Assembly (NCBI GenBank): GCA_947259425.1 | Contig: CAMYMO010000358.1 | Coordinates: 1-9,397 of the forward strand | Direction of reading: 5' to 3' | From: an uncultured Ectothiorhodospiraceae bacterium | Lineage (GTDB): Bacteria > Pseudomonadota > Gammaproteobacteria > UBA6429 > Thiohalophilaceae | Length of the DNA: 9,397 bases | Shown here: positions 1 to 6,702 of the stretch, piece by piece | Layout: the number at the start of each line of letters is the position of its first letter | Position numbering within the stretch: the first letter of the stretch is position 1 | Program-made: the position numbers and the translations under genes | The notes under the pieces: model-generated | Told to the model about the DNA's origin: nothing | The model's input: the letters and a program-made list of their open reading frames with translations, nothing else | Databases searched by the model: none

Positions 1-584
1 AGGCGATTATGCCGTTGCGAGGCAAGATACTGAATACCTGGGAAGTGGATTCAGCTGAAGTGTTAGGTTCTAAAGAGGTACATGATATCTCGGTCGCGAT
101 TGGCGTTGATCCCGGTGTTAAGGATATCTCGCGTTTACGTTATGGCAAGATTATCATTCTCGCTGACGCGGATTCGGATGGCGCGCACATTGCGACCTTA
201 TTAACAGCATTGTTCCTGCGACATTACGGGGATTTAGTGGCGGCCGGTCACATTTACGTTGCAATGCCCCCTTTGTTCAGGGTAGACGTGGGCAAAGAGA
301 TGTTTTACGCCCACGATGAGGCAGAAAAACAAGGCATCCTGGATCGAATTGCGGCGGAGAAAAAACGCGGTAAGATTGCGGTCACTCGTTTCAAAGGTCT
401 GGGTGAAATGAATCCATTACAATTACGTGAGACGACCATGGATCCCGATACACGACGCCTCGCGCAGCTATCCGTTAAACCGGGTGATGGCACTCATACC
501 ATGATGGATATGTTGCTTGCCAAAAAGCGTGCTGCGGATCGCAAGGCCTGGCTGGAGAAGAGTGGCGACCTCGCTAATGTTTAA
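1..584 (+). CDS. parE: DNA topoisomerase IV subunit B (ParE), C-terminal part; 5' end outside window
   Basis: ParE is the ATPase subunit of topoisomerase IV, the A2B2 type IIA enzyme that decatenates daughter chromosomes. Only about the last 193 residues are present. The frame is open to the left edge and reads Ala-Ile before the Met at 9, matching the conserved AIMPLRGKILN stretch of ParE, so that Met is internal and not the start. Numbering from the Met at 9, the Mg-binding TOPRIM motif LADADSDG lies at residues 51-58 and the RFKGLGEMNP motif at about 127-136. Both are typical, and the terminus (AKKRAADRKAWLE...) ends where E. coli ParE ends. GyrB of enterobacteria carries an extra insert in this region; none is seen, which favours ParE over GyrB, as does the adjacent parC. 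The GHKL ATPase domain is off the window. parC follows 31 bp downstream. Confidence 0.96.
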   Translation, partial: AIMPLRGKILNTWEVDSAEVLGSKEVHDISVAIGVDPGVKDISRLRYGKIIILADADSDGAHIATLLTALFLRHYGDLVAAGHIYVAMPPLFRVDVGKEMFYAHDEAEKQGILDRIAAEKKRGKIAVTRFKGLGEMNPLQLRETTMDPDTRRLAQLSVKPGDGTHTMMDMLLAKKRAADRKAWLEKSGDLANV

Positions 585-615
585 CCATTTTGAAAAGAAT
601 ATAAAAAGATAGACT

Positions 616-2880
616 ATGAGTGACGAAGACGTAACTGACGATAACGTTGATCTGCTGCCGTTAAAAACCTTTGCTGAGCAGGCGTATCTTGATTACTCCA
701 TGTATGTAATCCTGGATCGTGCCTTGCCCAATATCGGCGATGGTCTCAAGCCCGTACAACGTCGTATTGTCTACGCCATGTCTGAATTGGGTCTGCGTGC
801 CGGAACCAAATTCAAAAAATCAGCCCGAACGGTGGGTGACGTATTAGGTAAATTCCATCCGCATGGTGACAGTGCCTGTTATGAAGCCATGGTGTTAATG
901 GCGCAACCGTTTTCTTATCGTTATACCTTACTCGAAGGTCAAGGCAACTGGGGATCACCCGATGATCCAAAATCCTTTGCTGCGATGCGTTATACCGAAT
1001 CACGTTTATCCGCATATGCGAACCTGTTATTAAGTGAGTTAGGGCAGGGAACCGTTGACTGGCTACCCAATTTTGATGGCAGTTTAGAAGAACCAAAACA
1101 ATTACCGGCCCGTGTCCCCAATATTTTACTAAATGGGACAACCGGTATCGCGGTGGGTATGGCCACCGATATACCGCCACATAACCTACGCGAAGTGGGT
1201 AATGCCTGTATTCATTTGTTAAAGACACCTAAGGCAACCCTGGCCGATTTGATGAAATTTGTTAAGGGCCCTGATTATCCTACCGAAGCTGAAATTATCA
1301 CGCCGCGTAAAGAAATCAAGGCGATGTATAATAAAGGTACAGGTTCAATCAGGATGCGCGCCAAGTATGAGAAAGAAAAAGGCGATATCATCATAACGGC
1401 CTTACCTCACCAGACCTCACCGGCGAAAGTGTTAGAACAGCTTGCCGCGCAAATGACCGCGAAAAAATTACCAATGGTCGTTGATCTGCGCGACGAATCG
1501 GATCATGAAAACCCCACGCGCCTGATTATCGTCCCTAAGTCAAAACAGATCGATGTCGACGAACTGATGACACACCTGTTTGCGACGACCGATCTGGAAC
1601 GTACCTATCGCGTTAATATGAATGTGATTGGCCTTGATGGCCGCCCCGGGGTAAAAAACCTGCGTGAAATGTTACTCGAGTGGATTGAGTATCGTTTAAA
1701 TACAGTGACTCGACGTTTAGAGTATCGATTGACCAAGGTTAAAGAACGTTTACATCTATTAGATGGTCTACTGATTGCCTTTTTGAATCTTGATAAGGTC
1801 ATCAGGATTATACGCAAAGAAGATGAACCCAAAAAGGCCTTGATTAAAGCCTTTAAACTCAGTGAAATTCAAGCCGATTATATTCTTGATACCCGTTTAC
1901 GGCAGCTTGCCCGACTCGAAGAAATGAAGATCAAAGCGGAGCAAAAAGAATTGCGTAAGGAACGCAAGGAAATCGAAGGTATTTTAGGTTCTAAAGCAAA
2001 ACTAAAAACCCTGGTTCGCAATGAATTAAAAGCCGATATTGACGAGTTTGGTGATGCCAGACGCTCTCCAATCGTATCGCGTGAGGCCGCACAAGCGATG
2101 GACGAGACAGAGTTAATCAGCTCTGAGCCCGTTACCATTGTCTTATCTGAAAAGGGCTTTGTCCGTGCGGCGAAGGGGCATGAAGTTGATCCCATCACTA
2201 TGAATTATAAAGCCGGTGATCAATATTTAGATTCTGCGATGACCAGCTCAAATCAACTGGCTATTTTTATTGATTCTACCGGCCGCACCTATGCGGTCCA
2301 GTGTCACACCCTGCCATCTGCTCGCGGATTGGGTGAACCTTTAGCGAGCCGATTAAATCCACCACCCGGCTCGAAATTCTGTGGTGTGGTAACGGGTGCC
2401 TCGGATAGTTTGGTGTTACTAACCTCCGATGCAGGTTATGGATTTGTAACGACGATTGAAGACATGATTACCCGTAACAAGAAGGGTAAGGTGTTAATGA
2501 AAGTACCACCTGGGGTATCGGTGTTACCCCCAGTTATCGTGCCGAGTATGGAAGATTACTGGGTAGTGATGGTGACCAGTGCCGGAAATATGTTGATACA
2601 TCATATCGATGAAATTCCGGTGATGCCAAAAGGTAAGGGAATTAAAATTATTAATATTCCAGCGGCCAAATTAAAAAGTCGTGACGAGATAGCAACGGCG
2701 GTGGCGGTTATTAATGACCAGGATAGTCTTCAAATTACATCGGGTAAACGTCAAAAGATTTTCAGCCAGGATGATATGGCCTCATTTGAAGGCGAACGAG
2801 CCCAGCGTGGACATAAGCTGCCACCAGGACTTAGAGCGGTGGAGCGTTTAATACCGATTCATGAGGAACAAGAAACGTAG
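616..2880 (+). CDS. parC: DNA topoisomerase IV subunit A (ParC), complete
   Basis: This is the DNA-cleaving subunit of topoisomerase IV, partner of ParE. It is 754 aa, against about 752 in E. coli. The N-terminal breakage-reunion domain (about 1-490) carries the catalytic tyrosine Tyr126 in AAMRYTE, with the preceding Arg125. The quinolone-resistance region HPHGDSACYEAM (81-92) has Ser86 and Glu90, equivalent to E. coli Ser80 and Glu84, so it is the susceptible-type sequence. The GTTGIAVGMATDIPPHN segment is intact at about 174-190. The C-terminal beta-pinwheel (about 500-745) includes LPSARGLGEPL and KGKGIKIINIP, as in ParC. No canonical GyrA box (QRRGGKG) is seen, which separates it from GyrA. 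The start is ATG 616 with only a weak A-rich, AAGA-type ribosome site (about 604-609), so it is probably cotranscribed with parE. Confidence 0.98.
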   Translation: MSDEDVTDDNVDLLPLKTFAEQAYLDYSMYVILDRALPNIGDGLKPVQRRIVYAMSELGLRAGTKFKKSARTVGDVLGKFHPHGDSACYEAMVLMAQPFSYRYTLLEGQGNWGSPDDPKSFAAMRYTESRLSAYANLLLSELGQGTVDWLPNFDGSLEEPKQLPARVPNILLNGTTGIAVGMATDIPPHNLREVGNACIHLLKTPKATLADLMKFVKGPDYPTEAEIITPRKEIKAMYNKGTGSIRMRAKYEKEKGDIIITALPHQTSPAKVLEQLAAQMTAKKLPMVVDLRDESDHENPTRLIIVPKSKQIDVDELMTHLFATTDLERTYRVNMNVIGLDGRPGVKNLREMLLEWIEYRLNTVTRRLEYRLTKVKERLHLLDGLLIAFLNLDKVIRIIRKEDEPKKALIKAFKLSEIQADYILDTRLRQLARLEEMKIKAEQKELRKERKEIEGILGSKAKLKTLVRNELKADIDEFGDARRSPIVSREAAQAMDETELISSEPVTIVLSEKGFVRAAKGHEVDPITMNYKAGDQYLDSAMTSSNQLAIFIDSTGRTYAVQCHTLPSARGLGEPLASRLNPPPGSKFCGVVTGASDSLVLLTSDAGYGFVTTIEDMITRNKKGKVLMKVPPGVSVLPPVIVPSMEDYWVVMVTSAGNMLIHHIDEIPVMPKGKGIKIINIPAAKLKSRDEIATAVAVINDQDSLQITSGKRQKIFSQDDMASFEGERAQRGHKLPPGLRAVERLIPIHEEQET

Positions 2881-2889
2881 TCTTGGAGT

Positions 2890-2924
2890 GATTATTTCTA
2901 GTAGATAATCCTTTCCCAATTTTT
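2890..2924. terminator. Possible weak terminator between convergent parC and the lipoprotein gene
   Basis: An 8-bp stem (2890-2897 with 2903-2910, one T-G wobble) with a 5-nt loop lies in the 42-bp gap between the converging stop codons. It is AT-rich with only terminal G-C pairs. On the plus strand a run of five Ts begins at 2920, about nine bases after the stem, which is further than in a classical intrinsic terminator. On the minus strand no T run follows. It may stop parC transcription inefficiently; it could equally be chance. Confidence 0.3.
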
Positions 2925-4005
2925 ATTTCGAGCCGTTTTTTTCTGCCGGTGGCGAGACCGTCGTTTTCTGACTTTTTAATTCTTCTACTTTATCAATCAC
3001 TTTCTGAGCTCGTTCAATGTGGCTCAATAAATATTCATTATTAGGATCCAGTTCACGCACATCATTCCAAACAGCCAAGGCTTGTTTAATCTCGCCCTGG
3101 CTATAAAGTTTGCGCCCCATCTCAACCCGGGTGTTTACATTATCCTTAATGCGTGAGTTCAATTCCTGTTTGAATGCACGAACCAGGGCATGTTTTTTAT
3201 CGGTCATCGGAATTTTTCGATAAAGCTTTGAGGCCTGTTTAAGATCACCCGCTTGCATGCTGGATTTGGCTTTGGTTAATAGTCCACGAGCTTTTTTTGA
3301 CAAAACCAATGTTTCACGTTTTTCAACCTTCGATAATTCTTTTTGTATATCACTTATCGATGATCTTAATGCTTTGCTGGGTTTCAGCTCATCCGCTAAC
3401 AAGAAACATTGTTCGGCTAATTCAAGATCGCCGATATTCATACCTTCAATTCCACAGACGACGAGTTGTTGATAGACCTGCTCAGATTCCTGTTTATGTT
3501 GCTGTAAGGCTTTTTTTGCAGCCCTTTCATCAGGCATGGTTTCTGATAATTCTTTTTGGACATCTTTATTTTTTACAAGCCATTCAGCCTTATTAATATA
3601 TAATTGGTAATACAGACTTTTAAGATGCTGGGCACGCTTTTGAATGAATTCCCGGTGTGCTTTTTGCAATTGCTCACTATCTGGTAATTTGCCAAGGCTG
3701 TAATTCAATGATTTTTCAGCGGTGTGCCAGTCTTTGGCTTCGATATGAGCATTTATTTCGCGGAGTTTTATTTTCTCGAATTTCTGCGCGGTTTTTTCAA
3801 TTTTTACTTTACGTTTTTGTAATTTATTATACTGGGGATGGCTTTTACTAACATACGATATAGTATCAAGGGCTTTTGTGTATTCGTGTTGTTTAACCCA
3901 TTGATCAATTTGCTTGTCCAGATCTTTGTCGAAGGAATGCATTAATGCGCAGCCAGGCAACAGCAGAACATTTAACATCACAAGGGAAAATATAATTGAT
4001 TTCAT
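2923..4005 (-). CDS. Putative outer-membrane lipoprotein with TPR-like repeats
   Basis: I do not recognise a named family. The 360-aa product begins with a lipoprotein signal: Lys2, a hydrophobic core (about 4-15), then the lipobox LPGC with acylated Cys19. Residue +2 after Cys is Ala, not Asp, which predicts Lol sorting to the outer membrane. The mature part is hydrophilic and helical, with degenerate tetratricopeptide-like pairs at about 31-60, 83-112, 184-212, 240-270 and 292-322. The last is clearest (YSQGEIKQALAVWNDVRELDPNN). The tail (345-360) is Pro/Lys/Ser-rich and probably disordered. Its ATG overlaps the stop of the upstream cyclase gene by one base (TAATG) and has no Shine-Dalgarno, so translation probably depends on reinitiation. 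TPRs bind proteins, so a scaffold or sensor role for the cyclase in the periplasm is inferred, not shown. Confidence 0.85.
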   Translation of the reverse strand: MKSIIFSLVMLNVLLLPGCALMHSFDKDLDKQIDQWVKQHEYTKALDTISYVSKSHPQYNKLQKRKVKIEKTAQKFEKIKLREINAHIEAKDWHTAEKSLNYSLGKLPDSEQLQKAHREFIQKRAQHLKSLYYQLYINKAEWLVKNKDVQKELSETMPDERAAKKALQQHKQESEQVYQQLVVCGIEGMNIGDLELAEQCFLLADELKPSKALRSSISDIQKELSKVEKRETLVLSKKARGLLTKAKSSMQAGDLKQASKLYRKIPMTDKKHALVRAFKQELNSRIKDNVNTRVEMGRKLYSQGEIKQALAVWNDVRELDPNNEYLLSHIERAQKVIDKVEELKSQKTTVSPPAEKNGSK

Positions 4006-5597
4006 TACGCAACATTCTGAGTAGATAAAATATCGTCAAGTTGCTCATTAATAATTTGACTGTATTCTGCTTTGACATCGGTTAACACATAAGTAGTCAC
4101 CGGATCGGCGATACCACGTAGTCGTATTGATTTGTGTCGATGAGCTAATACCAACCACTGTACATCAGCATCTTTGACAAAATAATCGGTGACAATGACT
4201 TGTCCACGTTCGGCAACTGAATGGAGACGAGCAGCCAAATTGACTGATTCACCTACAACTGTATATTGCATACGATCATCTGATCCCATGTTTCCGGCCA
4301 GCATTTCACCACTGTTTAAGCCTATGCGAAAATGGATCGCTTCTTTACCTTGCTGGATACGTTCCATGTTTAATCGATCAACCATGCGTTGAATCATAAC
4401 AGCACAAAGCACGGCGTTAAATTTATGATCTTTGTCTTCCTCAGGGGCACCAAATACGATCATGGCGCAATCGCCCATGTATTTATCAACCGTCCCATGG
4501 TAGATCTTACTGGCCATATTGATATATCGGAAATATTCATTGAGTAAAGTGGCCACTTCTTCAGCGGGTAACCGTTCGGACATTGAAGTAAATCCGACGA
4601 TGTCTGCAAATAACGCAGTAGCTTGCACGCGTTTACCACCTAATGATACGCCATCCAGGTTCTCCATGATCTGTTTAGCAACTTTGGTTGAAACAAAACG
4701 AGAAAAAGCGCTTTCAACCTGATTTTTTTCAAGCAAGCCATTTGCCATGGTGTTAAAGGCATTGATTAAGTAACCAATCTCGTCATTGCGTTGTTCGGGT
4801 AGCCGGAAGGCATAATCACCTTCATGGATAGCTCGACTGGCATCCATTAGATCGTAAATTGGACGTGATAACTTTTTACCCGCAAAAAAGGCCGTTATGA
4901 TCCCGAGAATAATCATAAAGATAGTCGCGCCGGTAATCGCGCGTATGGTTTCATGCAAGGATTGAGATAGCGCAGATTTGCTGTAGGTAATTAAGGCATG
5001 TCCTGCGATCAGGTCCTGATACTGTATGGGCGTAATAAAGGAAATAACATCAAGCGGATTATTTGTTTCATCACGGTCAGACCATTCCAGTACATAATGT
5101 TTATTTTCAAATGGTTTCGATTGTTCATACATCTTGTTGATGTCATGAACCGGAAGACGTCCGGAATGACCAAGCACTTTACCATCATGCGAATAGATAA
5201 CGGCGCCGAGGACATTTTCATTTTTACCGAGATTACTCACGAGTACCATTAGGCTTAAGATATCATCTGACAGCACCAGTTCCTTAGAGGATTCAGCCAG
5301 GTGATCGACCATGGTCTGACCGAATTCATTAATTTGGGTGCGTAACAAATTTGACTGGTTAGAAACGATCATCAAGCCCAACAGGCTCATTCCCGATGCG
5401 ATTAATACTGTCAGAATAATGGCGAGTTTATAGGCGATTGGGACCTGTTTAGGGCCTAACCGGACGATATAGGCACCTAGCCGCGCCAATAATGATGGCG
5501 CAGGGGCAGCCGAAGCAGCGTGGTCAGTCGCACGTCTGTCGTTCTGGGGCTGTATTGGCTGTTTTTGGGACATTCCTGGCCTATGGTGATTGATCAT
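4005..5597 (-). CDS. Membrane class III adenylate cyclase with periplasmic sensor segment and HAMP
   Basis: Predicted to convert ATP to cAMP at the inner membrane. The order is: a cytoplasmic, charged then Ala/Pro-rich tail (1-55), TM1 (about 57-78), a periplasmic region (about 80-215) with a possible CACHE-like fold, TM2 (about 219-239), HAMP (about 241-292), a linker helix, and the cyclase domain (about 322-505). Metal aspartates are Asp332 (FADIVGF) and Asp376 (DKYMGD). Adenine-specifying Lys372 and Thr446 (QYTVVGE) are the class IIIb pair, and transition-state Asn453 and Arg457 (VNLAAR) are present. All needed residues are therefore intact, and guanylate cyclase activity is unlikely. The start is uncertain: ATG 5597 has no ribosome site, while the in-frame ATG at 5573 (residue 9) has AGG six bases upstream and may be the true start. 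It is the first gene of a coupled pair with the TPR lipoprotein. Confidence 0.93.
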   Translation of the reverse strand: MINHHRPGMSQKQPIQPQNDRRATDHAASAAPAPSLLARLGAYIVRLGPKQVPIAYKLAIILTVLIASGMSLLGLMIVSNQSNLLRTQINEFGQTMVDHLAESSKELVLSDDILSLMVLVSNLGKNENVLGAVIYSHDGKVLGHSGRLPVHDINKMYEQSKPFENKHYVLEWSDRDETNNPLDVISFITPIQYQDLIAGHALITYSKSALSQSLHETIRAITGATIFMIILGIITAFFAGKKLSRPIYDLMDASRAIHEGDYAFRLPEQRNDEIGYLINAFNTMANGLLEKNQVESAFSRFVSTKVAKQIMENLDGVSLGGKRVQATALFADIVGFTSMSERLPAEEVATLLNEYFRYINMASKIYHGTVDKYMGDCAMIVFGAPEEDKDHKFNAVLCAVMIQRMVDRLNMERIQQGKEAIHFRIGLNSGEMLAGNMGSDDRMQYTVVGESVNLAARLHSVAERGQVIVTDYFVKDADVQWLVLAHRHKSIRLRGIADPVTTYVLTDVKAEYSQIINEQLDDILSTQNVA

Positions 5598-5798
5598 GCT
5601 AATGAAAAAGAAGCAATATTTGATCCTGAATGGTCTGCGCTGCGTATAATATCATGCTGTATACGAGGAAATTAACTACTTCTTAAATATAGTTATCGAA
5701 GATTTTGAGTCGAGCGGACAGTAAACCTGGATAAAACATGACGTCGGTCACAGTGGCGAGATGGCTCGATAAACATATTTAAATAAAGGGATTAGATT
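5598..5798. promoter_or_regulatory. Divergent intergenic region between the cyclase and the M48 protease
   Basis: These 201 bp must hold the promoters of both divergent units. On the minus strand an extended -10 (TGA then TATTAT; plus coordinates 5646-5651) would give a cyclase leader of about 40 nt; no good -35 is visible. The same bases read TATAAT on the plus strand (5645-5650), with TTGATC 19 bp upstream as a poor -35. If both are used, the two -10 elements overlap and would exclude each other. An imperfect CRP-like palindrome lies at 5737-5752, and a small inverted repeat (CGAG, 4-nt gap, CTCG) at 5757-5768. No small gene or RNA was recognised here. Confidence 0.4.
5737..5752. promoter_or_regulatory. 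CRP/Vfr-like binding site candidate
   Basis: The sequence is CATGA, six bases (CGTCGG), then TCACA. The CRP consensus is TGTGA-N6-TCACA, so the right half is perfect, the left half matches three of five, and the spacing is exact. The left flank is AAA, as in the E. coli extended consensus. It lies 46 bp upstream of the M48 GTG start and about 140 bp upstream of the cyclase start. A weak -10-like CATATT at 5774-5779 would put the site near -41.5 for the protease promoter, but the leader would then be very short. A single imperfect site can arise by chance; the call rests on the match plus the adjacent cAMP-producing gene. Confidence 0.35.
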
Positions 5799-6653
5799 GT
5801 GAGCCAGTCCAATAAAATGCTGATTTTATTTGCCTGTATTTTTAGCATTTATGCTCAGGTCTTATTGGTATTTTTTCTGATATTTGGCCAATTGACGGCG
5901 ATGAGCTTGCTGCTTTTACTGGTTTTAACACTATGTGGTGTTGGCTTCAGCTTTGGCTTGGGTTTTGTCAGTCAATTATATTCGCCCGATCGTTCAGCTC
6001 GTGTGCAGTGGTTAGCGTTAATGAGCCAGCAACTTGCTCGTCGCGCCAACATCGCGCAACCAGCAATCTGTATTTTGAATACAGTCGGTATTAATGCCTT
6101 CGCGCTCGACAGTATTTTTGGTCGTGGTTATGTATTGCTGCATGCACAAATATTTTCCTCGTTAACTCAAGATGAGGTGGAGGCGGTGCTGGCTCATGAA
6201 ATCTGCCACATTGCCCAGGGCCATGCGAGCATCTTAACCTTTGTGCAGGGAATGACCGTAGTGATTACCATTCCCGTTGCGTTCCTGTTGAATCTCTGTT
6301 TCAGTCTGTTTACCGGTTTAGGTCATTTTCGGCATCGACTGATAAAATTGAACAGTCTTATTTTATTTTTGAGTTTCCCGCTGACCAGTATTTTAGTCAT
6401 GTTAGTGACGCGTCAATGGGAGTATGAGGCTGATCGCTGTGCAGCCGGTATTGTTGGCAAACAACAATATTTACAGGTATTGCGGTGTTTGCATGGTAGT
6501 TTTTTTCAACATCCTAATTTTCTTTCTCGATCGACCTGGCTGCCTGGCACAGGCTCGAACGGGTTGAGCCGGTGGCTAAAACGTCCGATTAATGGATTAT
6601 CGCACCCGAGTTTGGCCCAACGAATCAATGCCTTGCAGATGATTGGCTCATAA
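5799..6653 (+). CDS. HtpX-like M48 family membrane zinc metalloprotease
   Basis: Predicted inner-membrane endopeptidase of the HtpX type, acting in membrane-protein quality control. The zinc motif HEICH is at 133-137 (catalytic Glu134). The third ligand is probably Glu208 in WEYEAD (207-212), equivalent to the REFxAD motif of HtpX. Other family marks are the NAFAL segment at 99-103 and the C-terminal SHPSLAQRINAL (268-279), close to the HtpX THPPLxxRI ending. Hydrophobic segments lie at about 8-30 and 34-57, then 146-172 and 184-204, the usual HtpX four-segment layout. It is 284 aa, against about 293 in E. coli. The start is GTG 5799, supported by AAAGGG eight bases upstream; the ATG at 5817 has no ribosome site. 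It is divergent from the cyclase and probably cotranscribed with the DUF1015 gene 49 bp downstream. Divergence from canonical HtpX is large enough that it may be a paralogue, so no symbol is given. Confidence 0.9.
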   Translation: MSQSNKMLILFACIFSIYAQVLLVFFLIFGQLTAMSLLLLLVLTLCGVGFSFGLGFVSQLYSPDRSARVQWLALMSQQLARRANIAQPAICILNTVGINAFALDSIFGRGYVLLHAQIFSSLTQDEVEAVLAHEICHIAQGHASILTFVQGMTVVITIPVAFLLNLCFSLFTGLGHFRHRLIKLNSLILFLSFPLTSILVMLVTRQWEYEADRCAAGIVGKQQYLQVLRCLHGSFFQHPNFLSRSTWLPGTGSNGLSRWLKRPINGLSHPSLAQRINALQMIGS

Positions 6654-6654
6654 C

Positions 6655-6675
6655 CGCATTTTCACTTAGAATGCG
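6655..6675 (+). other. Small inverted repeat between the M48 protease and DUF1015 genes
   Basis: A perfect 6-bp inverted repeat (CGCATT at 6655-6660 and AATGCG at 6670-6675) with a 9-nt loop starts one base after the M48 stop codon. No T run follows, so it is not a classical terminator. In mRNA it could be a processing or stability hairpin, or an attenuating element. The loop is large for the stem, so it may have no function. Confidence 0.25.
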
Positions 6676-6693
6676 CCGCTAAATTATCTTTAT

Positions 6694-6697
6694 GGAG
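6694..6697 (+). promoter_or_regulatory. Shine-Dalgarno of the DUF1015 gene
   Basis: GGAG sits five bases before the ATG at 6703. It is the clearest ribosome binding site in the window and fixes this start. Confidence 0.7.
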
Positions 6698-6702
6698 TCA
6701 AT

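Noticed and set aside
812..1228. 138-codon open frame on the minus strand inside parC
   Set aside because: It lies wholly opposite the most conserved part of parC, has no recognisable domain, and its composition is what an antisense frame of a real gene gives.
5654..5686. Ten-codon frame ATG to TAA in the divergent intergenic region as a leader peptide
   Set aside because: It has no ribosome site, no run of regulatory codons and no attenuator-like hairpins downstream.
6661..6689. Separate promoter for DUF1015 (TTCACT, 17 bp, TTATCT)
   Set aside because: The -10 matches TATAAT at only two of six positions, and the alternative TAAATT gives a 13-bp spacer. Cotranscription with the protease gene explains the layout better.
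6655..6690. Intrinsic terminator after the M48 protease gene
   Set aside because: The inverted repeat is only 6 bp with a 9-nt loop and no T run follows, so read-through into the DUF1015 gene is more likely.
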